Shown: positions 8,930-17,230, counted from the first letter of the stretch. The stretch is 36,992 nucleotides of DNA from Rhodospirillaceae bacterium (GCA_009694245.1 SHVO01000012.1:1-36992), one strand, 5' to 3'. A program made the numbers and translations. Notes: generated by a model not told the origin, from the sequence alone.

Positions 8930-9286
8930 TTAACCGAGCGCGGCTTGGGCCTGCTTCACCAGGTTGGCGAAGGTTTCGGGCTCCTTCAAGGCGAGATCGG
9001 CCAGAACTTTGCGATCCAGTTCGACACCCGCCTTCTTGAGCCCGTCAATAAATCGCGAATAGGTCAGCCCGAACGCGCGCACACCGGCGTTGATGCGCTG
9101 AATCCACAGCGAGCGGAAATCGCGCTTCTTCAGGCGGCGGTCGCGGTAGGCGTAGCGCAGCGCCTTTTCCAGGCGGTTGCGCGCGGGTTTGTAGGCGGTG
9201 GAATTGCGGCCGCGGAAGCCTTTGGTTTGCGCGAGGACCTTTTTGTGGCGGGCGTGTTTGGTAACGCCGCGTTTGACGCGTGACAT
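8930..9286 (-). CDS. rplT: 50S ribosomal protein L20
   Basis: 118 residues, the full usual length. The start M-S-R-V-K-R-G-V-T and the conserved [21 protein letters not shown] and R-I-N-A-G-V-R are typical of L20, an early-assembly 23S rRNA-binding protein. In several bacteria L20 also represses its own operon by binding the leader. The gene follows rpmI by 28 bases and precedes pheS across an attenuator-like hairpin. Confidence 0.98.
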   Translation of the reverse strand: MSRVKRGVTKHARHKKVLAQTKGFRGRNSTAYKPARNRLEKALRYAYRDRRLKKRDFRSLWIQRINAGVRAFGLTYSRFIDGLKKAGVELDRKVLADLALKEPETFANLVKQAQAALG

Positions 9287-9314
9287 GAGCGTGCTCCGTA
9301 AGGGGTTTCGGGAC

Positions 9315-9515
9315 TCAGCCGTAGGGCATGAAATTGCGCTTGATGATGATGCCGTCCGCTTTGGCGAGGACGCCCGTCCTGCGCGACGTCCGTTTCATCT
9401 TCTTGGGCTTACAGCCGAGGCAGTGGCGTTTATAAGCCGCGCCCGCCTTGACCTTGCCGGTACCGGTGATCCTGAACCGCTTTTTCGCGGCGCTCTTGGT
9501 CTTCATCTTGGGCAT
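9315..9515 (-). CDS. rpmI: 50S ribosomal protein L35
   Basis: A 66-residue basic protein. The sequence [14 protein letters not shown] and the C-terminal R-N-F-M-P-Y-G are diagnostic of L35. It is the first gene of the rpmI-rplT-pheS-ASCH-pheT(-lepA) unit here. A promoter-like pair and a nested leader fold lie upstream (9516-9723). In many bacteria infC is directly upstream; here doxX and an opposite-strand DUF3016 gene intervene. Confidence 0.97.
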   Translation of the reverse strand: MPKMKTKSAAKKRFRITGTGKVKAGAAYKRHCLGCKPKKMKRTSRRTGVLAKADGIIIKRNFMPYG

Positions 9516-9549
9516 TTTGGCGTCCTTTCATGCTGAACGACGGGTTTTT

Positions 9550-9617
9550 GGTCCCGGCCGGAGGCATGCCCTAAAAGTCTGATAGTGCTGACTTTTTAGC
9601 CCTTTGGCCGGTGGACC
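9550..9617 (-). promoter_or_regulatory. structured 5' leader of rpmI-rplT (candidate autoregulatory element)
   Basis: Two nested stems are visible. The outer one pairs 9550-9559 (ggtcccggcc) with 9606-9617 (ggccg, two-base bulge, ggacc). The inner one pairs 9571-9579 (ctaaaagtc) with 9590-9599 (gactttttag, one bulged base) around a 10-base loop. They lie in the presumed 170-base leader of rpmI. Feedback by L20 on its leader is established for E. coli and Bacillus. That this fold serves the same purpose here is inference. Confidence 0.45.
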
Positions 9618-9694
9618 CGGACACTCAGATCGGCGAGCGTTCGGCCCCTGATTCCAAGAGCGCCGGGACCAGTCCCAGCCGCTCAGAAGGCGCG

Positions 9695-9723
9695 CTTATA
9701 CCTAGTGAACCCAGGATTTGCAA
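9695..9723 (-). promoter_or_regulatory. sigma70-type promoter candidate for rpmI
   Basis: On the minus strand TTGCAA (9723-9718) and TATAAG (9700-9695) are separated by exactly 17 bases. The predicted start of transcription is near 9688, giving a leader of about 170 bases before rpmI. The -10 matches consensus at five of six positions and the -35 at four. Confidence 0.45.
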
Positions 9724-9801
9724 GGCGGGCGGCAACCATAATCTCACCATAAAGCCCGTTATACTTAAGCTCCCGACCCTCGATACCCAAGAGGTGCAGC
9801 C

Positions 9802-10320
9802 ATGCGTAATCTCAAATCTCTGATGGTCCTCGCGGCGCTCGCGGTGCCCATGACCGTCCCCGGGGTCGCCGGGGCGGCGGTAGAGGTGACCTTCACCAAC
9901 CCGGACAAATATATCGACGCCAGCTCGCGCGGTGAGGGGCGCCGCAAGGCCGACCCGGCGATTCTCGCCAAGTTGCGCCAGCATCTTGAGAAACAGGGCG
10001 AGCGTTACCTGAAGCCCGGCCAGACCCTAAGAGTCGAAGTGCTCGATCTCGATCTGGCGGGCCGCGTCGAATGGTGGCATTCCGCGGCCTACGACATTCG
10101 CTTCATGCGCGACATCGATTCACCATCCATGAAACTGCGGTATTCGCTCACAGAAAACGGCGCCACGCTGGCGAGCGGTGAAGAGCGGATTCTTGACCTT
10201 GGCTACTTGATGGGCATCAATTTGGGCCGCGGGTCCCAGGACTCGCTCAAATACGATAAGGCGATGTTGACCGATTGGTTTCGCAAGCGCTTCGCGAAAT
10301 TCGGTGCATCGGCCAGCTAA
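9802..10320 (+). CDS. DUF3016 family secreted protein
   Basis: A 172-residue protein with a Sec signal peptide (basic M-R-N-L-K, hydrophobic core, cleavage after about residue 25 at A-G-A). It matches the DUF3016 pattern: V-T-F-T-N-P-D-K-Y near the start, a predicted helix with L-R-Q-H-L, G-Q-T-L-R-V-E-V-L-D-L-D-L-A-G, and a C-terminal Y-D-K-A-M-L-T-D-W-F. The family has no known function; members are periplasmic or surface proteins. The gene is on the plus strand, divergent from rpmI and convergent with doxX (15-base gap). It therefore splits the usual infC-rpmI linkage. Confidence 0.85.
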   Translation: MRNLKSLMVLAALAVPMTVPGVAGAAVEVTFTNPDKYIDASSRGEGRRKADPAILAKLRQHLEKQGERYLKPGQTLRVEVLDLDLAGRVEWWHSAAYDIRFMRDIDSPSMKLRYSLTENGATLASGEERILDLGYLMGINLGRGSQDSLKYDKAMLTDWFRKRFAKFGASAS

Positions 10321-10335
10321 TTCCCTCAGCCCGCC

Positions 10336-10749
10336 TTAGGTAGGGTTCTTCTTGCGGGCAATGAAATTGTCCGCGCTCCAGGCCCCGCCGCCTGCGAAGA
10401 CGAAATACAGGTAGACGAAGCAAAACAGAATCGCGAGATCGCCACCGTTATTGATCGGAAAAAACTCGCGCGAGCCGTGGACCATGAAGTAGGCCACCGC
10501 CATCATGCCGCACAGGATGAAGGCCACGGGCCGGGTGAACAGGCCGATGGCAAAGAGCGCACCGCCCCCAGCTTCAAGCAGCCCAGCCGTGAGCATCAGT
10601 GGCGGCAATTCGCCCATCACCCGCGCCGGTTCCGGAAAGCCAAGAAGTTTCTGGGTGCCGTGCTGCATATAAAGCAGCGCGGTCACGATGCGTAAAACGC
10701 TCAAGATACGCGGCGCCCAGGGTGTCAAAACCGCTTCCAACTTCGACAT
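10336..10749 (-). CDS. DoxX family membrane protein
   Basis: 137 residues with four hydrophobic helices. It has the DoxX pattern: R-I-V-T-A-L-L-Y-M-Q-H-G-T-Q-K-L-L-G-F in helix 1, then G-L-L-E-A-G-G-G-A-L-F-A-I-G-L-F-T-R-P, A-Y-F-M-V-H and a C-terminal aromatic helix. DoxX proteins sit in the inner membrane; some take part in redox or thiol-stress complexes, but a role here cannot be assigned. It lies 69 bases downstream of infC on the same strand with no terminator seen between, so it is probably read from thrS-infC. Confidence 0.88.
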   Translation of the reverse strand: MSKLEAVLTPWAPRILSVLRIVTALLYMQHGTQKLLGFPEPARVMGELPPLMLTAGLLEAGGGALFAIGLFTRPVAFILCGMMAVAYFMVHGSREFFPINNGGDLAILFCFVYLYFVFAGGGAWSADNFIARKKNPT

Positions 10750-10818
10750 GCTTCCTACCTTGCTGCAAAACCCGCTGGAGACCCTTGCGAATCCCCAGCC
10801 GATGTTGTCCGGAAAAAT

Positions 10819-11358
10819 CTATTTCGGAGCGACGACCATCACGATCTGGCGACCCTCGGAGCGCGGCTCCTGCTCGACCTTAGCGTCATTCTCGAAGTCG
10901 GCCCTGACGCGCGCCAGTAGCTGGTGGCCCAACTCGACGTGCGCCATTTCGCGGCCGCGAAAACGTAAGGTCACCTTCACCTTGTCGCCCTCCTCAAGGA
11001 AACGGCGCATGGCGCGTATTTTCACATCGTAATCATGGTCGTCGATGTTGGGACGCAGCTTGATCTCCTTGACCTCGATGACCTTCTGCTTCTTGCGCGC
11101 CTCATTCTTGCGCTTTTGCTCCTCGTATTTGTACTTGCCGATGTCGAGGATTTTGCATACCGGTGGATCGGCATTGGGAGATATCTCCACCAAATCCAAT
11201 CCGGATTCTTCGGCTTTGCGCAAGGCTGTTTCGCGGTCTACGACCCCGACATTGACACCGTCGGCGTCAATCAGACGCACTGTGCGGTTGTCAATTTGAT
11301 GATTCATGCGCGGCCCATCGTTTTTGGACGCGGGCGCTTGTTGCTCGAACCTAGCTAT
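10819..11358 (-). CDS. infC: translation initiation factor IF-3, probable AUA start
   Basis: IF3 binds the 30S subunit, blocks subunit joining and rejects non-standard start codons. The C-terminal domain includes [12 protein letters not shown] and E-G-R-Q-I-V-M-V. The N-domain has V-R-L-I-D-A-D-G and [12 protein letters not shown]. Starting at the first ATG (11307) gives 162 residues and cuts off the conserved D-G-P-R before it. The frame continues upstream as [16 protein letters not shown], like other alphaproteobacterial IF3 N-termini. Its only sensible start is the ATA at 11358-11356, eight bases after an AGGAG (11371-11367). No ATG, GTG or TTG start lies between the upstream stop and this ATA. 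This gives 179 residues. E. coli infC uses AUU for autoregulation, so AUA here fits the known logic. Confidence 0.93.
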   Translation of the reverse strand: MARFEQQAPASKNDGPRMNHQIDNRTVRLIDADGVNVGVVDRETALRKAEESGLDLVEISPNADPPVCKILDIGKYKYEEQKRKNEARKKQKVIEVKEIKLRPNIDDHDYDVKIRAMRRFLEEGDKVKVTLRFRGREMAHVELGHQLLARVRADFENDAKVEQEPRSEGRQIVMVVAPK

Positions 11359-11366
11359 TTATCAAT

Positions 11367-11371
11367 CTCCT
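11367..11371 (-). promoter_or_regulatory. Shine-Dalgarno that fixes the infC AUA start
   Basis: AGGAG on the minus strand, eight bases before the ATA at 11358. It is about 60 bases from the first ATG at 11307, too far to serve it, and the ATG itself has no purine-rich site in front. Confidence 0.75.
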
Positions 11372-11394
11372 GTTGTTGTTTCCCACGAGGGTAT

Positions 11395-11427
11395 CGGGTC
11401 CGGTCCTCCCCAATGTACCGGCACCCG
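11395..11427 (-). promoter_or_regulatory. hairpin between thrS and infC
   Basis: ACCCG plus ACCGG pair with CCGGT plus CGGGT (10 bp, one bulged base) around a 12-base loop. The hairpin lies between the thrS stop (11440) and the infC ribosome binding site. No T run follows, so it is not a terminator; it could protect or control the infC mRNA. Confidence 0.45.
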
Positions 11428-11439
11428 GAAGGTTGCGAT

Positions 11440-13362
11440 TCACGAGCGCGCGCCGGGAACCGCAGCTTCCTTGGCAAGTCTATCGGTTGCTTCGTCCAGC
11501 GCAAGGACTTCTTGGGCCGCGCCGCCAAGACGGCGCAGGGCGACGCCACGCGTCTCCGCCTCCTTTTTACCTACAACCACAAGTATTGGCACCTTCGCGA
11601 GTGAGTGTTCCCGTACCTTGTAGTTGATCGTTTCATTGCGCAGGTCCACTTCGACTCGAAGGCCGTTGGCACGCAACGTCGCCGCGACCTCCTCGGCGTA
11701 GTCGTTGGCTTGATCGGTGATCGTGCACACCGTTGCCTGTACCGGCGCGAGCCACAGCGGAAATTTACCGGCGTAATTTTCCACCAGGATGCCGAAGAAG
11801 CGCTCGAACGAGCCAAGAATCGCCCGGTGAAGCATCACCGGCCGATGTTTCCGCCCGTCTTCCCCAACATATTCTGCCCCAAGGCGCTCGGGCAGGACGA
11901 AATCCGCCTGGAAAGTGCCGCATTGCCAGTCGCGGCCAATGGCATCGCGCAGGATGAAGTCGAGTTTTGGCCCATAGAACGCACCGTCGCCTGAATTCAA
12001 TTTAGTTTCCAGCCCGGCGGCGGCCGTCGAGTCGCGGAGCGCGCTCTCGGCCTTGTCCCAGATTTCATCGGAGCCCGCGCGGACCGGGGGACGATCGGAA
12101 AATAGAACACGGAGATCGTTGAACCCGAGATCGGCATAGACCACGCGGAGGAGGTCGATGAACTTCTTGGTCTCGGATTTGATCTGGTCCTCGGTGCAGA
12201 AGATATGTGCATCGTCTTGCACAAAGGCGCGCACCCGCATCAATCCATGCAGTGCGCCCGAGGCTTCGTTGCGATGACAGCTGCCGAACTCGGCTAGGCG
12301 CAGGGGCAGGTCGCGATAGCTTCTAATTCCTTGGTTATAGATTTGCACGTGGCCCGGGCAGTTCATCGGCTTGACCGCGAGAACTCGGTCCTCGGACTCG
12401 GAGATGAACATGTTCTCGCGGTATTTCTCCCAATGGCCGGACTTTTCCCACAAGACACGGTCCATGAGCAGCGGCGTGTTGACTTCCACATAGCCGGCGT
12501 CTTCAAGGCGGCGGCGCAGGTAATTCTGCAAGGCCCTGTACACGGCCCAGCCTTTGGGATGCCAGAACACCGCGCCTTGCGCTTCCTCCTGCAAATGGAA
12601 CAGGTCCATTTCCTTGCCGAGCCGGCGGTGATCGCGCTTCTCGGCTTCTTCCAGCATGGTGAGATATTCGCCCAGCTGTTTTTCGTCGGCCCAGGCGGTG
12701 CCGTAGATCCGATGCAGCATGGCGTTGTTGGAATCGCCGCGCCAATAGGCGCCGGCCACCTTCGTCAGTTTGAAGGACTTGCCGAGCTTGCCGGTGGACG
12801 GCAGATGCGGACCCAGGCACAGGTCCAACCACTTCTCGCCCTGGCGATAAATACTGATGGGCGCGCTCTCGGGCAGGTCGGCGATGATCTCGGCTTTATA
12901 GTGTTCGCCGATACCCTTAAAATATGCGATGGCTTTCGCGCGTTCCCACACTTCGCGCGCGATAGGCTCATCGCGGTCGACGATCTCGCGCATCCTGGCT
13001 TCGATCTTCGGAAGATCATCGGCCGTGAAGGGCTCGGCGCGCGCGAAGTCGTAGTAGAATCCATTCTCAATGGCCGGGCCAATAGTGACTTGCGTGCCGG
13101 GATAGAGTTCCTGCACGGCTTCGGCCATCACGTGGGCGGCGTCGTGACGCAGGAGCGCGAGGGCATCGGGGTCCTTGCGTGTGACGATGGCCACGCTTGC
13201 GTCCTCGCCGAGGGGCAAGAGCAAATCCCGCATCTCGCCATTGACCTTAACCGCCAGTGCAGCCTTGGCCAGGCCTGGACCAATATCGGCAGCCAGATCG
13301 GCGCCGGTTACGGGTCGGTCGAAGCGGCGCACGCTGCCGTCGGGTAAAGTGATCGCAACCAT
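11440..13362 (-). CDS. thrS: threonyl-tRNA synthetase
   Basis: 640 residues, the normal ThrRS length; it charges tRNA-Thr. It starts with a TGS domain ([10 protein letters not shown], 1-60). The second-domain editing site has H-D-A-A-H at 73-77. The class II core carries M-N-C-P-G-H (zinc and substrate site), [11 protein letters not shown] motif 2 and the motif 3 region near [10 protein letters not shown]. An anticodon-binding domain (L-A-P-V-Q-A-T-V) closes it. ATG 13362 matches the family start. It is first in the thrS-infC-doxX run. A TTGACA -35-like sequence at 13435-13430 on the minus strand may belong to its promoter, but the -10 is weak. Confidence 0.98.
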   Translation of the reverse strand: MVAITLPDGSVRRFDRPVTGADLAADIGPGLAKAALAVKVNGEMRDLLLPLGEDASVAIVTRKDPDALALLRHDAAHVMAEAVQELYPGTQVTIGPAIENGFYYDFARAEPFTADDLPKIEARMREIVDRDEPIAREVWERAKAIAYFKGIGEHYKAEIIADLPESAPISIYRQGEKWLDLCLGPHLPSTGKLGKSFKLTKVAGAYWRGDSNNAMLHRIYGTAWADEKQLGEYLTMLEEAEKRDHRRLGKEMDLFHLQEEAQGAVFWHPKGWAVYRALQNYLRRRLEDAGYVEVNTPLLMDRVLWEKSGHWEKYRENMFISESEDRVLAVKPMNCPGHVQIYNQGIRSYRDLPLRLAEFGSCHRNEASGALHGLMRVRAFVQDDAHIFCTEDQIKSETKKFIDLLRVVYADLGFNDLRVLFSDRPPVRAGSDEIWDKAESALRDSTAAAGLETKLNSGDGAFYGPKLDFILRDAIGRDWQCGTFQADFVLPERLGAEYVGEDGRKHRPVMLHRAILGSFERFFGILVENYAGKFPLWLAPVQATVCTITDQANDYAEEVAATLRANGLRVEVDLRNETINYKVREHSLAKVPILVVVGKKEAETRGVALRRLGGAAQEVLALDEATDRLAKEAAVPGARS

Positions 13363-13458
13363 GGTTTTAAAATGCTCTTCGTCGGCAAATTGGATTCAAG
13401 CGGTCCTATGTCGATTGTCCAAGCGAGCTTGTCAAGCAAGCCCGGCGTGGGCGCATTT

Positions 13459-14166
13459 CTAGGCGAAAGGATTGAGCCTTTTTAACCAGCGGGAGAAATT
13501 CGCGGCCCGCGTTTTGTGGGCGACCTTGGCCTCATCGGTCAACCAGGCAATTTGCAGAACCTTGCGCTCTCCAGCAAAGGGGGGGTGGCCATGCCAGGAG
13601 TTTTCCGTCCGCCGAAAGCCGAAAACCCGGCCCAGGACCGGACTGATTTCAGCGGAATAGTCCTCGATATCACGGCTGCTCCGCAAAACCCTAAGGCAGC
13701 CGGCACGAGAATCCAGCCAGCAGTCATTGAGATAGATCAGCACCGTCGCGACCTTGCTGACGCTGTCGGTATGGATGCGTCCGTCGGAAGCGGCTGAACG
13801 ATGGCGCAACGTCACCAGCCGGGGCCGGTTCACGAGGTCTAGGCCGAGTTTGTCACCGACGGCAGTGCTGAAACCTGGGTCGTTGACGTCGGCGATCAGG
13901 TCGTGGAAAACGCCGGTTATGAGAAGGTCGCCCACCGGAAAGAAGCCGGTCTCGTCGATCGGCGGGAAATCCCGCGCCATCGCCTCCGCCGCGGCATTGA
14001 GGGCGTTGCTGCCAATGAAGTGGCGATAGGGTTCATGATGTAGCGTGGCCGAAGTAATGGCCTCAAGATTGACGACGTGCACGGGTGCTGAAATCTCCGA
14101 ATTGTAGGCCCCGGTAGTATATTCCATCGCCGCGACGGGTCGACCAGAGCTTTTGGTTAGGGCCAT
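13459..14166 (-). CDS. 2-oxoglutarate/Fe(II)-dependent oxygenase family protein
   Basis: 235 residues with the jelly-roll dioxygenase signature: the H-T-D iron motif at residues 132-134, a distal histidine at 192 or 194 (W-H-G-H) and an arginine at 201 suited to bind 2-oxoglutarate. The strands V-A-T-V-L-I-Y-L-N-D and G-R-V-F-G-F fit between them. No signal peptide or membrane segment is seen. It is the last gene of the GT4-GT9 operon (8 bases after the GT9 stop). A hydroxylase acting on a sugar, lipid or protein linked to that glycan is possible, but no substrate can be assigned. Confidence 0.78.
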   Translation of the reverse strand: MALTKSSGRPVAAMEYTTGAYNSEISAPVHVVNLEAITSATLHHEPYRHFIGSNALNAAAEAMARDFPPIDETGFFPVGDLLITGVFHDLIADVNDPGFSTAVGDKLGLDLVNRPRLVTLRHRSAASDGRIHTDSVSKVATVLIYLNDCWLDSRAGCLRVLRSSRDIEDYSAEISPVLGRVFGFRRTENSWHGHPPFAGERKVLQIAWLTDEAKVAHKTRAANFSRWLKRLNPFA

Positions 14167-14174
14167 TTGAGCCC

Positions 14175-15156
14175 TTATTTCTTTAGCGTTTCCAAGGTCA
14201 CCAGAACCTCGCCCACCGAAATTTCGCTAAGCCGCGGGCGCCGAAGTATGGCGACCCGACCGCCGCGATGACCCACCAGGGCCGGGTCGGATGCGCCATC
14301 GTATAGGACAACGGTCCGGCAACCGGCGGCGGCCGCGAGATGCATCGCGCCGTTGTCGGGACCGACGGCGGCCGTTGCCGCCCAGGCCAGGAAGACCGTT
14401 TCATTGACCGTTGTTCGCCGGCTGAGGTCGACGGCGCTGGGGCAGAAATCCATGATTGTGGCCACGACCTCGGCCGGCACATCGGGCCCCACGATCACCG
14501 GGATTTGCCCGCTGGCCGTCAACGTGCGCGCCAGCTCGCCGTAGCGCCCCCCGGCCAATTCGCGCCCGGCCCCGCCGCCGGCGCAATCAGCACAAAGGAC
14601 TCGGTCATGCGGAACGGGAGGTTAAAGGACTGAACCTGTCGCGCGACCCACGAAACGTCGGCGCGTAGGATCGCGCCAATGCCGGCGACCTTGAGTTGCG
14701 CGGCCCAGCGGTCGAGCAGGTGCATGGCCGCGCGCCGGGGTTCGCTATAGCAAAGGGCGGTGCCGGCGATCGCGCCCGACCACGGGACCTTGGCGCGGTT
14801 CTTGGGCAACGCCTGGCGCCCAAACATCAGCCAGAACAGACGCTGGCTGTGCGGCGTGGCATCAAGGTCGTAGATTCGCTCGAATGCCGCGGCGTTCAGG
14901 CGCGCCCGCAAGGCCCACAGCCGGCTGAAATTCAATGCGCCGTCGGTATCATCGGTCCAGACTTCATCGAAATAAGGCGCGGTGGCCGCAAAGGACGCCG
15001 TGGCCCGCGCCATCAGGAGGACAATCGCTGCATCGCGGTGACAGGCGCGAATCGCGCCCATGGCGCCCAGCGCCGGGACAAAGCGCGCGAGGCCTGACGT
15101 CGCAATAACCAGGATGCGCGGCCGCCGGCCGCCGGCGTCGCTGGCGCTGCGGTCAT
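14175..15156 (-). pseudogene. GT9 (heptosyltransferase-like) glycosyltransferase, frameshifted
   Basis: Two reading frames together make one GT-B enzyme of the ADP-heptose:LPS heptosyltransferase (GT9) family. The N-terminal part has P-R-I-L-V-I-A-T-S-G-L-A-R-F and D-L-D-A-T-P-H-S-Q-R. It continues to F-V-L-I-A-P-A-A-G-P-G-A-N-W-P-G-G and then loses frame. The rest, G-G-R-Y-G-E-L-A-R-T-L to G-P-D-N-G-A-M-H-L-A-A-A, lies in the next frame (14175-14558). The break is in a run of six C on the plus strand (14547-14552); seven would restore N-W-P-G-G-R-Y-G-E-L. The likely start ATG 15156 overlaps the GT4 stop (ATGA) but is also out of frame with the body; see findings. The enzyme would add a heptose-like sugar in LPS core or capsule assembly. 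It is either a decayed gene or an assembly error. Confidence 0.75.
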
Positions 15157-16385
15157 GTCGCCGCCAGATTTGAACGTGGCGGAGCTGAGACTGACGCGTG
15201 CTTTTCGAGCACTTCGTCGTAAACTGCGAGGGTTCGTAAGCACATCTCGGTTTTACTGAAAAGCGTGCGGGCGCGCGCAATCGCCGCCTCGGCAATGCCT
15301 ACACGCTCCTCCTGGTTGAGGCGCAACGCCCGATCCAAGGCATCGGCCAGGGATATTGGGTCGCTGGGAGTGAACAGCCAGCCGGTAACCCCCGGCACGA
15401 TGATCTCCGGGGCGCCGCCATGGGAAGGCGCCACCACCGGGCGCCCCATGGCCTGCGCCTCGGCCACGACGCGGCCGAAAGCTTCCGGCCGGGTCGACGC
15501 CGAAACAACAACGTCCGTGGCCATATAGGCGGCCGGCAAGTCGTTGCAGTCGTTGATAATATGCACGTCGGCGCCCCGCGCGGCGGCATGACGCATGATG
15601 TGAGCGCGGTGACTCATACGGCCGTGGTCCTGACCGACCATGATACAGCGCACGTCCGATTGGCCGCCGCTCCGGCGTTTCAATTCGGCGATCGCATCAA
15701 TCAGAAGGTCGTGCCCTTTCCACCTTGTCAGACGGCCCGGGAGCATGACCACTTGCGTCGATTCCTGCAGGCGCCACTTCGACGTGAGTTGGATGAGTCG
15801 CGTGGGCGAAACGCGGGCGGCATCAAACAGGTTTATGTCAACGCCACGGTGAATCACCCGGATGCGCTCAGCGGGCACACTGTATTCTCGCATCAGGTGG
15901 TCGCGGATGAATTCGGACACGGCGATGACCAGCTCGCCGTCGGCCATGACCCGGTTATAGAATTTCTTGATCCCGAAGGGGCCAAGGCCGTAGGTACCGT
16001 GGAAGGTTGTGATGAACGGCACGCCGGTCGTCCACGCTGCCTTGCGGGCGCTCCACGCCGGCGCGCGCGAACGGGCATGGATGATGTCCACGGCTTTCGC
16101 CCGGATCAGGTCTGTCAATGTTTCGGCATTCTTGCGGATCGCGAATGGGTTTTTGGTCGCGAGCGGCAAAATGATGTGTTCGGCCCCGGCGCGCTCGAGT
16201 TCACGCACCATCGGACCGCCGGCGGAGGCAACAATGGCGCGCCAACCCGCCTGCACCAGGGCCTGGGCCACGTCGACGGCGCCGCGTTCTACTCCGCCCG
16301 AGATCAGGCTCGGCAGCACCTGAAGGCTGGTCTTGGTTCTCGCGGTGGCGGTCGGGCTTGTCAGAGACATTTCGGGTTGTAACAT
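15153..16385 (-). CDS. glycosyltransferase family 4 protein
   Basis: About 410 residues, GT-B fold. The N-terminal domain has V-L-P-S-L-I-S-G-G-V-E-R-G, the usual opening of GT4 enzymes that work on lipid or surface polysaccharides, and T-T-F-H-G-T-Y-G. The C-terminal domain has V-M-L-P-G-R-L-T-R-W-K-G-H-D and R-P-E-A-F-G-R-V-V-A-E-A-Q-A-M-G, the E-x7-E nucleotide-sugar motif. I prefer ATG 16385 over the GTG at 16406. The first adds only seven residues less and sits nearer a purine-rich stretch, but both are possible. It is the first gene of a three-gene minus-strand operon and diverges from the hydrolase at 16448. Donor and acceptor are unknown. Confidence 0.9.
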   Translation of the reverse strand: MLQPEMSLTSPTATARTKTSLQVLPSLISGGVERGAVDVAQALVQAGWRAIVASAGGPMVRELERAGAEHIILPLATKNPFAIRKNAETLTDLIRAKAVDIIHARSRAPAWSARKAAWTTGVPFITTFHGTYGLGPFGIKKFYNRVMADGELVIAVSEFIRDHLMREYSVPAERIRVIHRGVDINLFDAARVSPTRLIQLTSKWRLQESTQVVMLPGRLTRWKGHDLLIDAIAELKRRSGGQSDVRCIMVGQDHGRMSHRAHIMRHAAARGADVHIINDCNDLPAAYMATDVVVSASTRPEAFGRVVAEAQAMGRPVVAPSHGGAPEIIVPGVTGWLFTPSDPISLADALDRALRLNQEERVGIAEAAIARARTLFSKTEMCLRTLAVYDEVLEKHASVSAPPRSNLAAT

Positions 16386-16447
16386 GCTCCGCTCAAGAAA
16401 TTGCACAAGAATCCCCGAAATGCTTGCATCTGAAGTAGTATTTCATC

Positions 16448-17230
16448 ATGGCTTCCGACGCGGAAATCCTCAAACGGCCCGATGGCGCGGCGCTGGCTTA
16501 TGACCGGATTGTCGGCACGCGGTCGAGCACACCGGGCGTCGTGTTCCTCCACGGCCTGATGTCCGACCGTACGGGGACCAAAGCCCAGGTCCTGGCGGAT
16601 CATTGCCGACGTCAGGGATTCAGCTTCGTGCGATTCGATATGTTTGGCCACGGCGCGTCCTCCGGGCGCTTTGAAGATGGCACCGTTTCCCGCTGGACCG
16701 AAGACTCGATCGCGGTCCTGGATGGCCTCACCAGCGGGCCGCAAATATTGATCGGCTCAAGCATGGGAGGCTGGGTTATGGTAAGGGCCGCCCTGGCCCG
16801 GGCTGACCGGATCAAAGGGCTCATCGGAATCGCGGCGGCGCCGGATTTCACCGAGGGCATCAGAACCAAGTTTTCGCCGGCCCAGCAGGCACTATTGCAA
16901 AGCAAGGGAATCGTCGAGGTGCCTAGCGACTATGACACTCGTCCCTATCCCATAAGTCGCTGCCTGATCGACGATGGCCGCCAGAATTCCGTGCTGGGAG
17001 GTCCCATCGCCATCAATTGCCCCGTCCGGCTCTTGCATGGCCAGCGTGATGCCAGCGTGCCCTGGAAAACATCGCTGCGCCTGGCGGAGAGAGTCACCAG
17101 CGACGACGTGAACGTGCTGCTCATTAAGCAAGGCGATCATCGCCTCTCGCGTCCCCAGGATTTGAAGCGGCTGTGCGTCGTGCTCGATGATTTGGTTGCG
17201 CAGTTAAGTTCCGCAAGGATGGGCGCCTGA
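16448..17230 (+). CDS. alpha/beta hydrolase (ABHD10-like)
   Basis: 260 residues. The nucleophile elbow G-S-S-M-G-G (103-108) gives Ser105. Asp201 (G-Q-R-D) and His231 (G-D-H-R) complete the triad. H-G at 35-36 forms the oxyanion hole region. The stretches S-D-R-T-G-T-K-A and F-V-R-F-D-M-F-G-H-G with S-S-G-R-F-E-D-G-T resemble the ABHD10 group, whose mitochondrial member is an acyl-protein thioesterase. The bacterial substrate is unknown. The protein should be cytosolic. Its TGA overlaps the start of the TPR gene by one base (TGATG), so the two are cotranslated. Confidence 0.9.
   Translation: MASDAEILKRPDGAALAYDRIVGTRSSTPGVVFLHGLMSDRTGTKAQVLADHCRRQGFSFVRFDMFGHGASSGRFEDGTVSRWTEDSIAVLDGLTSGPQILIGSSMGGWVMVRAALARADRIKGLIGIAAAPDFTEGIRTKFSPAQQALLQSKGIVEVPSDYDTRPYPISRCLIDDGRQNSVLGGPIAINCPVRLLHGQRDASVPWKTSLRLAERVTSDDVNVLLIKQGDHRLSRPQDLKRLCVVLDDLVAQLSSARMGA

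Noticed and set aside
12331-13347. 338-codon plus-strand frame opposite thrS
   Set aside because: Antisense shadow of threonyl-tRNA synthetase.
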